Below, piece by piece: positions 40,637 to 49,689 of a DNA stretch of 64,000 nt. A model generated the notes under the pieces. The model worked only from the letters and a program-made list of their open reading frames with translations, searched no databases and had not been told where the DNA came from. A program made the position numbers and the translations under genes. The first letter of the stretch is position 1. Each line of letters begins with the position of its first letter. The stretch comes from Synechococcus sp. BL107 (lineage in GTDB: Bacteria > Cyanobacteriota > Cyanobacteriia > PCC-6307 > Cyanobiaceae). The DNA lies in NCBI RefSeq assembly GCF_000153805.1, contig NZ_DS022298.1, positions 1,037,434 through 1,101,433 on the forward strand, given 5' to 3'.

Positions 40637-42127
40637 ATGCTCCTCTCGCTCCTACTTCTTATCCCTTTCACAGGGGCTCTCGGATTACTGCTTTGGCCAA
40701 CGGCCCAGAGCAGCGAACGGATTCGGATCGGCGCGATTGTGATCTTGGCGCTGCAATGCGTTGCCAGTTTTGCTCTGTTGCTTCCCTTCGACCCCACGGA
40801 TGCAGCCCTTCAACTAGTCGAGCAGGCTCGCTGGGTGCACTCCATCGGTCTGGACTACGCCCTGGCTGTGGATGGCTTGTCGCTGCCACTGGTGCTGATG
40901 AATGCCGTGCTGTGTTTGGTGGCAGCCGTGGCCTCGCGATCGATTGACAACCGACCGAGGATTTATTTCGCCCTCCTACTGGTGATTAGTGGTGCGGTGA
41001 ATGGAGCGTTTCTCTCTCAAAACCTGCTTCTGTTCTTCCTCTTCTATGAATTGGAGCTGATTCCTCTATGGCTGTTAATTGCTGTTTGGGGAGGGGCGAA
41101 TCGCTCCTATGCCGCAACCAAGTTCTTGATCGTTACGGCTGTGTCGGGAATGTTGATTCTTGGCGCGTTCCTGGGGCTTGCTTTTGTCACCGGAACGATG
41201 GATTTCAGCCTGAGGCCGATCCTGAGCGGTGAATTGGGATTGAAAGCCCAGTTCCTGCTCATGGGAGCTCTACTGATTGGTTTCGGCATCAAGATCCCGC
41301 TGTTCCCCTTCCACACCTGGCTACCCGATGCCCACACGGAAGCATCCACACCAGTTTCCGTGCTCTTGGCCGGTGTTCTGTTGAAGTTGGGAACCTACGG
41401 TCTGCTGCGTTTTTGCTTGGGTTTATTCCCAGAGGCTTGGCAGATCGCAGCCCCTTGGCTGGCTGCTTGGGCAGCCATTTCAGTGCTGTATGGGTCGCTG
41501 GCAGCCATTGCCCAAACGGATATGAAACGGATGGTGGCTTACAGCTCCGTTGGCCATATGGGATATGTCCTGTTGGCAGCAGCAGCGGCGACTCCGCTGG
41601 GATTGATGGGAGCGCTGTTCCAGATGATCAGTCACGGATTGATTTCAGGCGTGTTGTTTCTTTTGGTGGGCGTGGTGTACGCCCGGACCGGAACGCGAGA
41701 TCTCAATGTTTTACGGGGCCTTCTCAACCCCGAACGGGGCCTTCCGTTGACGGGGTCCCTGATGATCATCGGCGTGATGGCGAGTGCGGGTATTCCTGGT
41801 ATGGCTGGTTTTATCTCAGAATTCCTTATCTTCCGAGGCAGTTTGCAACCGTTCCCCGTGGCAACCCTTCTCTCGATGGTTGGATCGGGCCTAACCGCTG
41901 TTTATTTTCTGTTGTTGGTGAACCGCGCCTTCTTTGGCCGTCTGGCCATTGCTCCAGGCGAGGTCGCCAATCCACGCATCTTGGATCCCGTTGCCCTGCG
42001 CGAGCAGGTGCCAGCGATTGCCTTGAGCCTTGGTGTTCTTGCTCTTGGTTTGGCTCCGGAGTTGCTGTCTAACCTCAGCGAGGCGGCCACGACGGGACTG
42101 AGTCAACTCAGCGGAGGACTGTCATGA
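40637..42127 (+). CDS. ndhD4: NDH-1 proton-pumping subunit D of the CO2-uptake complex
   Basis: 496 residues from MLLSLLLLIPFTGALG, 8 bases after the ndhF4 stop; a TTG at 40613 would overlap it. NLLLFFLFYELELIPLWLLI, PLFPFHTWLPDAHTEA and DMKRMVAYSSVGHMG are the NdhD/NuoM motifs. It partners NdhF4 and ChpX in the constitutive CO2-uptake NDH-1 form. Its stop overlaps the chpX start by four bases. Confidence 0.93.
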   Translation: MLLSLLLLIPFTGALGLLLWPTAQSSERIRIGAIVILALQCVASFALLLPFDPTDAALQLVEQARWVHSIGLDYALAVDGLSLPLVLMNAVLCLVAAVASRSIDNRPRIYFALLLVISGAVNGAFLSQNLLLFFLFYELELIPLWLLIAVWGGANRSYAATKFLIVTAVSGMLILGAFLGLAFVTGTMDFSLRPILSGELGLKAQFLLMGALLIGFGIKIPLFPFHTWLPDAHTEASTPVSVLLAGVLLKLGTYGLLRFCLGLFPEAWQIAAPWLAAWAAISVLYGSLAAIAQTDMKRMVAYSSVGHMGYVLLAAAAATPLGLMGALFQMISHGLISGVLFLLVGVVYARTGTRDLNVLRGLLNPERGLPLTGSLMIIGVMASAGIPGMAGFISEFLIFRGSLQPFPVATLLSMVGSGLTAVYFLLLVNRAFFGRLAIAPGEVANPRILDPVALREQVPAIALSLGVLALGLAPELLSNLSEAATTGLSQLSGGLS

Positions 42128-43260
42128 CCACAACAGTGAAACCACTTACCGCCCCTGTCCTCCCCAATCAAGAGGAGTTAATCAAGCGCCTGTTGTCCGA
42201 CACCCCGTTGTTGGCGGATACGCAAGACCATCTCGTTCAGGTGGTGAATGTCTTGGAGACCTATGGAATCGTTCTTGACGCTTACAGCAAGAACTTGGTG
42301 GATCAAGGAGAGAAGCAGTTGCTCAACCCTTTCCCGATCTTCCGTTTTTTCCACGAGGGGTTAACGCCACAGCGGCTCTGGGATCACCTTCTCGGTGATC
42401 GAATTAATTTTGAATACGCCGAATATTGCCAAAAAGCGATGTTCTGGCATGGCACCGGGGGGCTGGATGCCTATCTCGATAGTGAGCCTTTTCAGGATGT
42501 TTGCCAGCGGATTATCCAGCGAAAGTCCCAGCGCGATCCTTTGTTGGCCCTCACCAACAAGCTGTATCCAGGGTTTGCTCCGGAGTCGATCCGCTCTCTC
42601 ACCACGATCTACTGCTTGGGCTTGTTCTGGCGGGTGATGAGTGATCTCTTCGTTGATTTGGCTCGTCGCTATGCGATTAAGGAAGTCACCTGCGTCAATG
42701 ATGTGGTGCATCACATCCGTGATGGGCTTGTCGCCGCTGCGGCGAACCCAATCACCTATGAAGTGGAGATTGCGGGAGAAAAAATCTGGGTGTTGCCTCC
42801 GGAAGCCGGACTTACGTTTTTGGTTGACGTCGCCGTTCCGTATGTGGAAGCGGTTTTTTTCAGAGGAATGCCGTTCCTCGGCACCGTGTCGTACAACGCC
42901 CAGGCTCGTCAGATTTCACCAGACATCAGCGATTTCAAGTACGGCGCTCTCTATGCCGATCCGATTCCAAGTATGGGAGCTGGAATTCCCCCCAGTCTTT
43001 GCATGAAAGACATGTTCCGGCATCTGCCTGAGGAACTCAGCCGTTGGTACGACGATCACGGCCGTGGTCAAGTCGATGTGCACGTTCAAATTTGCGTCAG
43101 TTTCCAGAAGTCGATGTTCTGTGTCACTAACGGAGCGATTGCGGGAACAATGCCCCACCCCCTCGATACCTCCGACGCTGATGAACAAGCTGCCAACCGC
43201 GCCTATGCCGATGCTTGGTCGGGTCGGTTGATGGGCTGTCAACGGGGAGCGCTCCTCTAG
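42124..43260 (+). CDS. chpX: CO2 hydration protein (ChpX/CupB)
   Basis: 378 residues, soluble, no membrane segment. NPFPIFRFFHEGLTPQRLWDH, LTNKLYPGFAPESIR and MKDMFRHLPEELSRWYDDH are typical of the ChpXY/Cup family, which binds NDH-1 D4/F4 and carries out the CO2-to-bicarbonate conversion driven by electron flow. In this genome it is placed directly behind the carboxysome operon, uniting inorganic carbon uptake and fixation. The paralogue CupA is not in the window. Confidence 0.94.
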   Translation: MTTTVKPLTAPVLPNQEELIKRLLSDTPLLADTQDHLVQVVNVLETYGIVLDAYSKNLVDQGEKQLLNPFPIFRFFHEGLTPQRLWDHLLGDRINFEYAEYCQKAMFWHGTGGLDAYLDSEPFQDVCQRIIQRKSQRDPLLALTNKLYPGFAPESIRSLTTIYCLGLFWRVMSDLFVDLARRYAIKEVTCVNDVVHHIRDGLVAAAANPITYEVEIAGEKIWVLPPEAGLTFLVDVAVPYVEAVFFRGMPFLGTVSYNAQARQISPDISDFKYGALYADPIPSMGAGIPPSLCMKDMFRHLPEELSRWYDDHGRGQVDVHVQICVSFQKSMFCVTNGAIAGTMPHPLDTSDADEQAANRAYADAWSGRLMGCQRGALL

Positions 43261-43292
43261 GTTTTAGGGAGAGCTCGGTCTCGGTACGTTGC

Positions 43293-43544
43293 ATGGATCA
43301 GTGGCAGGAACGCAAGCGTCCGGTCTGTCTTGAGCGCCGCTATGAATTCGAGAGTTACGACGCCACCAGGGATTTCTTGGATCGCCTCGGGGAGTTCAGT
43401 GAGGCAACCCAACGCTTCCCCGACATCAGCTTTGGAAAAACGTATGTGAACATCACGCTCCGCCCCGAATCGGACGCGACTGATGCTGCTTTGACGGATG
43501 CTGATCGCAGTTTTGCGGTAGAGATTGATGCCCTCTTCCGTTGA
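43293..43544 (+). CDS. Rubisco assembly factor acRAF (PCD-like)
   Basis: 83 residues. [45 protein letters not shown] is laid out as in pterin carbinolamine dehydratase-like proteins, but the catalytic histidines of true dehydratases are largely missing. In alpha-carboxysome loci this degenerate PCD protein is known as a Rubisco assembly factor. The operon context with cbbX supports that. It overlaps the cbbX start by 17 bases. Confidence 0.85.
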   Translation: MDQWQERKRPVCLERRYEFESYDATRDFLDRLGEFSEATQRFPDISFGKTYVNITLRPESDATDAALTDADRSFAVEIDALFR

Positions 43545-44433
43545 TTTAGCGGCGGCCTATGCCGAATCTGGGGTCGCCGATGTTCAAGAGCAGCTGGACC
43601 GTGAGCTGATTGGTCTGACCTCGGTGAAGACGCGGATTCGTGAGATTGCAGCTCTGTTGCTTGTTGATCAGGCTCGGCAACAGATGGATCTCCCCAGCAC
43701 AGCTCCGAGTTTGCATATGTCCTTCACGGGGCGTCCTGGCACAGGAAAAACCACCGTGGCGCAGCGCATGTCGCAGATCCTGCACCGTCTGGGATATTTG
43801 CGAAAAGGGCATGTGGTGACGGCGACCCGGGATGATCTTGTTGGTCAATATGTGGGGCACACAGCACCAAAAACAAAAGAGATGATCAAGCGGGCCCAGG
43901 GTGGTGTGCTGTTTATCGATGAGGCCTATTACCTCTACAAGCCAGGTAATGAGCGGGACTATGGCGCCGAAGCGATTGAGATCCTGTTGCAGGAAATGGA
44001 GCGACAACGAACGGACTTTGTCGTGATTTTTGCTGGCTACAAAGACAAGATGGAGACTTTTTACAGCTCCAATCCAGGCCTTTCATCACGGGTGGCTCAC
44101 CATCTTGATTTCCCTGATTACAGCGATCCAGAGTTGATGGCTATTGCAGATTTGTTGCTTGAAGCTCAGCACTACTGCTTTAGTCCTGAAGCGAACGAGG
44201 CCTTTGAGGAGTACATCGGTCGACGCCGCCAGCTGCCCTTTTTTGCCAATGCCCGATCGATTCGTAATGCCATCGATCGTGCACGGCTGCGTCAGGCCAA
44301 TCGATTGTTTGCGCGAATGGGAGAGGCCTTCACAAAGGACGACTTGATGACCATTGAGGCTTCGGACATTCGTGCGAGTCGGGTGTTCGCTGGGGAGGTG
44401 GAGGGACATCACCCAGGGTTGTCCCCTGCCTGA
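43528..44433 (+). CDS. cbbX: Red-type Rubisco activase CbbX
   Basis: 301 residues from the ATG at 43528; an adjacent TTG at 43525 adds only one codon. It is an AAA+ protein with Walker [10 protein letters not shown], Walker [14 protein letters not shown], and sensor and arginine-finger region [19 protein letters not shown]. CbbX uses ATP to remove inhibitory sugar phosphates from form I Rubisco. Encoded with the cbbLS/cso genes. The last 104 bases overlap the opposite-strand ClC gene. Confidence 0.93.
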   Translation: MPSSVDLAAAYAESGVADVQEQLDRELIGLTSVKTRIREIAALLLVDQARQQMDLPSTAPSLHMSFTGRPGTGKTTVAQRMSQILHRLGYLRKGHVVTATRDDLVGQYVGHTAPKTKEMIKRAQGGVLFIDEAYYLYKPGNERDYGAEAIEILLQEMERQRTDFVVIFAGYKDKMETFYSSNPGLSSRVAHHLDFPDYSDPELMAIADLLLEAQHYCFSPEANEAFEEYIGRRRQLPFFANARSIRNAIDRARLRQANRLFARMGEAFTKDDLMTIEASDIRASRVFAGEVEGHHPGLSPA

Positions 44434-45625
44434 TCAGGTGAGCCATGGCGACTCCCACCAGTAGACCACTGGCCCCATGCCCCTGAAGTAAAGCCAGGCC
44501 CAGCACAACAACCACCAGTGGCGACGGCAAGAGCATTCCATAGAAGGCGCCAGTGAGCCCACCGCACCAACTCCCGAGACTGCCTAGGTCTGGAAACATT
44601 TGATGGAACCCCGTGCCGGTGGCACAGGCAATCAGAAAAACAGGGAAAAAGATCCCACCACGCCAGCCTGTCTCGAGGCAAAGGCCCAGTATCAATAGCT
44701 TGCTGAAGGCGGATAGGAACAGCAGCGCGGTGGGATGGCTTTGTTGGTGTTCCAGCAGAGGCCGCATCTGCTCTTCGCCACCAAAGGGCACGAGGGGAAG
44801 CCAATGCATCAAGGCACCCAGTAGCACTCCGGTGATCAGAGGCCACCAGCACCAGTGCGCCATGAGCCGCTGTTGTTTCAGCCAGTGACGCCATCTCAGG
44901 AAGATGAGTCCTAATCCGCAACCAACGGCCCCAGCTAAAACAGCTGCAACAAGGGTGTCGAAACTTTCACCAATGTTGGAGGGCCAGACGTAAGGCAAGT
45001 TTTTGAGAGACCCACCGCTGGCTTCATTAATGCCGTGGAACGCAGCGAAACCACTAAGACCCCCCAGAATTCCAGGGATCCAACGGCGAAGAACGTCTTG
45101 TTTCCGCTCACCGACAACCATGCCTCCTAAGAGAGGAGCGCCGAAAAATCCCAAGCTGCCTGCCACAGAGGCCGACTGCAAAGCATGATCCTTGCCTTTC
45201 CAGATCCACCGACTGATCAATGTGGCGAGGCGCGTCATCAAGGCTTCTGGACCAATGCTCCCGCCACCGATCTGGGCAAGGGCTGCCCCAAGAAGGGCCC
45301 TGCGCTCGTTCCGTTTTGGTGCTTGGTCTGGATGCCGCAAGTCCTCCATGGTTTCTGGGAGTTCGGGCAGCAAGGTGGAAGGACCACCGCGATGGATCAA
45401 AGAGAGAAGCAAGCCAACGCCTCCGCAGACCAGTACCGACCAGGCCAAGGGTGGCGCTTGGCCGAGGGCCTGTTCAACCGGACCGCCCCAAAGCTGTTGT
45501 GTGACGAGATCAATCAGCCTGATGATCAATGCCACGCCAGCCCCACTTGCCGCGCCGGCGAGCAACGCCATCAGGCTGAAGCGCAGTTGGTTGACCAGAC
45601 GTTTGTTGACTAGGAGACGGTTCAC
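44330..45625 (-). CDS. ClC-type chloride channel/transporter
   Basis: 431 residues with about ten to twelve hydrophobic helices. [13 protein letters not shown] (about 120-132) is the first anion-selectivity motif, with Ile where many antiporters have the gating Glu, and [14 protein letters not shown] is the GxFxP motif. This suggests a ClC anion channel or atypical transporter. The C-terminal tail ([18 protein letters not shown]) is coded antisense to cbbX. Alternative shorter stops are not available in frame. Confidence 0.85.
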   Translation of the reverse strand: MNRLLVNKRLVNQLRFSLMALLAGAASGAGVALIIRLIDLVTQQLWGGPVEQALGQAPPLAWSVLVCGGVGLLLSLIHRGGPSTLLPELPETMEDLRHPDQAPKRNERRALLGAALAQIGGGSIGPEALMTRLATLISRWIWKGKDHALQSASVAGSLGFFGAPLLGGMVVGERKQDVLRRWIPGILGGLSGFAAFHGINEASGGSLKNLPYVWPSNIGESFDTLVAAVLAGAVGCGLGLIFLRWRHWLKQQRLMAHWCWWPLITGVLLGALMHWLPLVPFGGEEQMRPLLEHQQSHPTALLFLSAFSKLLILGLCLETGWRGGIFFPVFLIACATGTGFHQMFPDLGSLGSWCGGLTGAFYGMLLPSPLVVVVLGLALLQGHGASGLLVGVAMAHLIRQGTTLGDVPPPPQRTPDSHECPKPQWSSSRPL

Positions 45626-45754
45626 CAGAGGAGGGTGAGAGAGGTGTTGGTCTGAGTGTCGCTGATGCCTGCGCAGACGGGTAGTTGTCTTTTCAGTCGG
45701 TGTTGTCTTTGAAGGCGTCTTGTTATCTGATTGGTCTGTTGGCAGTGATAAGGA

Positions 45755-46897
45755 TTAGATGATGCGACGGATGGCAGGAATGTTTCGTAATTGATGACTT
45801 CCCCAAAACGACAGAACGATGGCCAAAATCGTGGCCGATGGGCCCAGGATCCAGATGTTGGTTACACCTGACAGGTAGAGGGGCATAAAACATCCATAGA
45901 GGACGGGCATGTGAATCAAATAGGCGCCAAAGCCATCTCGTCCTGCTTCGGCCAACCACGCTCCGCCAATGTGCTCATGGTGCTGAGTCCAAGTCAGAAA
46001 AATAGCCATATACCCCCAGCCTACGAATGGAATGAAGGCCGATAAGATTGGCCATGCCTGCTGAAGAAAGTAGGAATTGTTGCCCATCAGAATTGTGGCA
46101 ACCATGACGGCAAGAAAGGTCAAGCTAATTAACAGTGAGGCTTGAAACCATGAATATGCCAAACGTTGATTGATCCGTTCAAGCCAACGATGGGATGCTG
46201 ATTTGCAGCCAACGGCAAAGAGAAATCCATAGGTGAAGAGGTGCATACCTTGATATCCCAGCCCATCCAGGTTCGTCTCCTTCAGGTTGATCCAAAGGTT
46301 TGAGAAATGGCTCATTCCCATCTCTATTATTCCAAGAATGACGGCACTGATGAGCCAAGATCTCCATCCTGGAACGGGTGTATTCTGATTGATTGAAAAT
46401 TTAGTGTTGCGTAGCCATGCCCATAGGCAATACATCGCATTGAAAATAATCAAGACCAGTAGAAACCATTGTGGTCCGATTCTGTTGAGAGGGAGGCTTG
46501 TAAAGACCTGGTCGAATGCAGGGCTATCGGGTACAAGTAATCCGCCAATTGGTAAAATATTGTTGATCAAGATTATGCTTAAGCTTAAAGGAATTCCAAG
46601 GCGAATTAGACGGTTTTTGACAAATTTCTTAAGGCCTTGTTTTTGAATCGATTGCGGCAAAAGATATCCAGATATTAAAAATAAGATGTTCATGAAAAAT
46701 GTATTGCATACCCAGACAAACCAAAGATTGAATCCCTCGAATAGTGGTGCGTCTTTGATGAGTTGGCCGACTCCTTTGGACGACAGGCTTGCGAGTAGAA
46801 CAGTATGGGAAGCGATCACCAAAGTGATCATGATTGCTTTGATCTGATCGAAAAAAAGTCTCCTATGTCGTTGTTTATTTTGAATCAGTGATTCCAT
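45755..46897 (-). CDS. Membrane acyltransferase family 3 protein
   Basis: 380 residues with about ten membrane helices. The N-terminal RLFFDQIKAIMITLVIASHTV contains the catalytic-type His of acyltransferase-3 proteins, and the RNTFFMNILFLISGY-like region matches. Members add acetyl or succinyl groups to surface sugars and lipids. The gene is AT-rich compared with its neighbours, which suggests acquisition. The start codon overlaps the stop of an upstream small frame (TAATG). Confidence 0.82.
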   Translation of the reverse strand: MESLIQNKQRHRRLFFDQIKAIMITLVIASHTVLLASLSSKGVGQLIKDAPLFEGFNLWFVWVCNTFFMNILFLISGYLLPQSIQKQGLKKFVKNRLIRLGIPLSLSIILINNILPIGGLLVPDSPAFDQVFTSLPLNRIGPQWFLLVLIIFNAMYCLWAWLRNTKFSINQNTPVPGWRSWLISAVILGIIEMGMSHFSNLWINLKETNLDGLGYQGMHLFTYGFLFAVGCKSASHRWLERINQRLAYSWFQASLLISLTFLAVMVATILMGNNSYFLQQAWPILSAFIPFVGWGYMAIFLTWTQHHEHIGGAWLAEAGRDGFGAYLIHMPVLYGCFMPLYLSGVTNIWILGPSATILAIVLSFWGSHQLRNIPAIRRII

Positions 46898-47040
46898 TAA
46901 TCGATTGTTTTTGAGTTAGATGTTTTTAACGTTCTTGCCTGCTTTGATCTGGCTGCTTTTTTGTGGTCAGAAGGAGAAGGCTCTGGAGGCTTTTTGATGG
47001 TTTGTCTTTTGCCAGTGTATTCATTATTTTGATTGGTCAT
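46897..47040 (-). CDS. Possible small Lys-rich protein upstream of acyltransferase
   Basis: 47 residues from MTNQNNEYTGKRQTIKKPPE, very basic and hydrophilic with no recognised family. Its TAA shares the A with the acyltransferase ATG, the arrangement typical of translationally coupled genes. No Shine-Dalgarno was found, and a longer frame to 47154 is also open. It may be a chance frame. Confidence 0.3.
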   Translation of the reverse strand: MTNQNNEYTGKRQTIKKPPEPSPSDHKKAARSKQARTLKTSNSKTID

Positions 47041-47209
47041 TTTGATGCAGTGTTGAAATGTATTGTTGAGATCACAAATCGTGCTGCAGCTCCACTGACG
47101 ATTTAGCTCCAATGGTTGGTGGACATTGGCTCCATGTTCACGTTGCCGTGACATTGGTCCAGTTCAGCTCCAAAATGGATCATGACCAGCAAGGACTGCT
47201 TACCCAAAC

Positions 47210-47893
47210 GTGGAATACTTGGTTCAGTCAGATCGCGTGCGCGAAGCGTTGGAGGAAGTGAAAGGCCTGTTAGTAGGTAAGACTTCGATGGCTTGTATGG
47301 GAGATATGCTCACGCTGGCAGCCTTTAGTCATGCTGTTCCTATCAATCATTCACTCCTGGGTGCGTATACAACAGAACGAGAAGCGTTGACGGCTTGTCA
47401 GGATAGGCAGCCAGATTTGCTTTATATCACAGAACAATTAGAGCAGGGTTATGGTATAAATCTTGCCTTAAAAGTTAAAAATATTTCCCCAGTAACGAGG
47501 GTTTTATTGTTTTTGCACCGTGAAAGTCAAGACGTTGTGCGAGAAGCGATTGAGGCGAATGTTGATGGAATTATTTTCGTTCATTCGATTGGTCAAAGTG
47601 CTGATGGTGATTTTCTAAAGTCCATTCGAGCGATTGCGAATGGATCAAGTTACTATCCGAAAGAGGTGAGAACCATGGCTGGGTATGTGAAAAGTATCGA
47701 GCTTGCAGGATTATCAGACCGTGAATCAGAAGTTTTAGAAGCCTTGTGCCAAGGCATGAGTAACAAGGAAATGGCCGAAGTCTTGTTCGTCAGCCCCGAA
47801 ACAATTAAAAGCCACGTGAGTACTGTAATTGGTAAGCTGGGCGTCAAAGATCGAACCCAAGCAGTGATTTCTGCCATACGCGCAGGGATGTAA
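47210..47893 (+). CDS. LuxR-family response regulator with atypical receiver
   Basis: 227 residues from GTG. Residues about 25-150 resemble a receiver domain, but the phosphoacceptor position is Thr74 (DLLYITEQ) rather than Asp, so it should not be phosphorylated conventionally. Residues 168-224 are a clear LuxR/GerE DNA-binding domain (LSDRESEVLEALCQGMSNKE and SPETIKSHVSTVIGKLGVKD). No histidine kinase lies nearby. It may regulate the divergent acyltransferase. Confidence 0.85.
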   Translation: MEYLVQSDRVREALEEVKGLLVGKTSMACMGDMLTLAAFSHAVPINHSLLGAYTTEREALTACQDRQPDLLYITEQLEQGYGINLALKVKNISPVTRVLLFLHRESQDVVREAIEANVDGIIFVHSIGQSADGDFLKSIRAIANGSSYYPKEVRTMAGYVKSIELAGLSDRESEVLEALCQGMSNKEMAEVLFVSPETIKSHVSTVIGKLGVKDRTQAVISAIRAGM

Positions 47894-47906
47894 TAAATTC
47901 ATTGCT

Positions 47907-48731
47907 TTAAGATTCTTTGGCTATCTGATGCGTGGCTGTTTGATGCATCGTCTGTTGGCTCACTTTAATAAGTTGGTGGAGCTGGTTGTAATCTGATCGA
48001 ATGATTTGTAGTTGATTGTTTTTCGTCTGCCAGTAAATAGTGATGTTAAATAACTTGTCCTTTAATAGCTTTTTGGGGCAGCGAAGAATGATGTTGTCAG
48101 GGAAGAAGTGATTGGATTGATTGTCTTCAAGTTCGTCTTTATCCCATTGCCATTGAATGGCTTGAATGAGGTTTCGGGAAAGATTCGAATTGATTTGGAG
48201 TTTGTCTCCTTGCCACATTCCCTCAATGCTCCAGGGATTGACTTGGTCAATATTGGTTGACCAGCTGTTATTTAAAAGGTCGCCACGGTATTCGCGAATG
48301 CTTGCTGTATGCAGTATTTGCCCGCTATCTCCATATAGAACTCCTACGCTATGGCGAATATCCTTTTGCATTAGAAAGAGTTCAAAGGGTTGATATTGGG
48401 TATCTTCAAGCTGCGGTATTAACCATGCTGCTGCTCCATTCTCAAAAGCAAAGCCCCGCATCAAGGTGCTAGCTGGGTGGGCAAATCCATCGTTATGACT
48501 ATGTTCATGGATGGAGTAATTCCATTGCATAGTATTTGTATCGCCGTTGACACCCGTTTGTTGATTGATTTGAGCGATCTCAGAGTGATCTGAATTGGCT
48601 GAAAATGAACGTGTGCTTTTAAATGTTTCCTGAATTTTACCCGATTTGGAATAACGCGTCCACTGGCCTAACCAGCTGCCTAAATGGTGCTGCCAAAATA
48701 AATTCCAATTAGTTGTGGATCGATTCGTCAT
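47907..48731 (-). CDS. DUF3598-like (lipocalin-fold) protein
   Basis: 274 residues, soluble. The start TTNWNLFWQHHLGSWLGQWTRYSKSGKI and later GMWQGDKLQINSNLSR and IREYRGDLLNNSWS show the WxxxWxGxWxRY-type pattern of the cyanobacterial DUF3598/CpeS-like beta-barrel family. The family function is not well defined; relatives bind bilins or fatty acids. AT-rich like its neighbours. It converges on the LuxR regulator with a 13-base gap. Confidence 0.68.
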   Translation of the reverse strand: MTNRSTTNWNLFWQHHLGSWLGQWTRYSKSGKIQETFKSTRSFSANSDHSEIAQINQQTGVNGDTNTMQWNYSIHEHSHNDGFAHPASTLMRGFAFENGAAAWLIPQLEDTQYQPFELFLMQKDIRHSVGVLYGDSGQILHTASIREYRGDLLNNSWSTNIDQVNPWSIEGMWQGDKLQINSNLSRNLIQAIQWQWDKDELEDNQSNHFFPDNIILRCPKKLLKDKLFNITIYWQTKNNQLQIIRSDYNQLHQLIKVSQQTMHQTATHQIAKES

Positions 48732-48835
48732 ATTATTTTTATGGTCTAGTGTGCACCAATGTCATCTCTTGATTCGGACAAATAGGATCTATTTGTTTTT
48801 GATGTCGACTGATACCAATCGTTGCATCAGACTTT

Positions 48836-49045
48836 TTAATTTGTCGATGAATGGAGTTGTCGTTTGCTATGCCACCGGCCAATTCTTGGCATCACCACAA
48901 TCAAGGCTGCAAGGAAGCACATCGTGAGAAGCAAGCCGTGCATGAAAAAGAATGTGAGAACGATGTGGATGGTGATCGCCACTGCTGCGAGCATCGCTAA
49001 TCCTGTTAAAGCAGCGCTCCTTAATGTTTTTGTGTAACTCCGCAT
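48836..49045 (-). CDS. Small two-helix membrane protein
   Basis: 69 residues: MRSYTKTLRSAALTGLAM starts a first hydrophobic helix (about 12-34), then FMHGLLLTMCFLAALIVVM forms a second, followed by a basic tail (GRWHSKRQ). No family recognised. It stands alone with about 100 and 180 bases of non-coding DNA on either side. Confidence 0.6.
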   Translation of the reverse strand: MRSYTKTLRSAALTGLAMLAAVAITIHIVLTFFFMHGLLLTMCFLAALIVVMPRIGRWHSKRQLHSSTN

Positions 49046-49230
49046 TTCAAGATGGCTGATAGGCGAACGGTATCGCTCAACCTCTTGATGGTCCAGCCCG
49101 TTTGCTGACTTCTTTTGTTTGGTGGGTCTGACTAAAAGAAATAAAGCAGAGTTTTTTACTCTTTGCCCAGAGTATTCGAACCTTAAAGGTGATGGGATGT
49201 CTTGCGCCGATGCAAGCTGGCTGAATTGAT

Positions 49231-49470
49231 TTACCAGTAGGGGTCGGTGGCAAATGTCACCACCAACTCTCCTGATTTTGAGGGTGGAACGGTGCTGATG
49301 CAGGCCCGAACCATTTTGCCGTTCACTTCGATTTCACAGGCGCCACAGCTGCCCCCCAAGCAGCCAGTTGGAATCGAAACGTCTGCGTTGCTAGCGGCTT
49401 TCAACCAGTCCTCACCAACGGTTTCCACGGTGGTTTGGCCATGGGGCCAACGCACAGGAATGCTGCTCAT
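49231..49470 (-). CDS. [2Fe-2S] ferredoxin-like protein
   Basis: 79 residues. Cluster cysteines C37, C42, C45 (CLGGSCGAC) and C57 (RACIS) form the plant-type CxxxxCxxC...C motif. The total length is shorter than photosynthetic ferredoxin and the C-terminus ends DPYW. It probably serves as a dedicated electron carrier. The partner is unknown and there is no reductase next to it. Confidence 0.88.
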   Translation of the reverse strand: MSSIPVRWPHGQTTVETVGEDWLKAASNADVSIPTGCLGGSCGACEIEVNGKMVRACISTVPPSKSGELVVTFATDPYW

Positions 49471-49689
49471 CGAGCTGTCATCGGGATGAACACTATGGAC
49501 GAACGATCAGGTTCATTCGATGGGTCTTGTCTGTCGGCATTGTCAATCTCAATTTATTCGGGTCAATTTGATGTTTTGTGGAGTGGATCGTGTTGAGACT
49601 TCTGTTCGCTTGATTTTGGTATGAACAGTTCATGGAGGGATGGCCGCAATGCCCAACCTCAGTTTCTAAGCAGACGTGGTGAAGATTAT

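Noticed and set aside
49520-49624. 34-codon frame with a CxxC pair
   Set aside because: Short, no upstream signal and no recognisable family.
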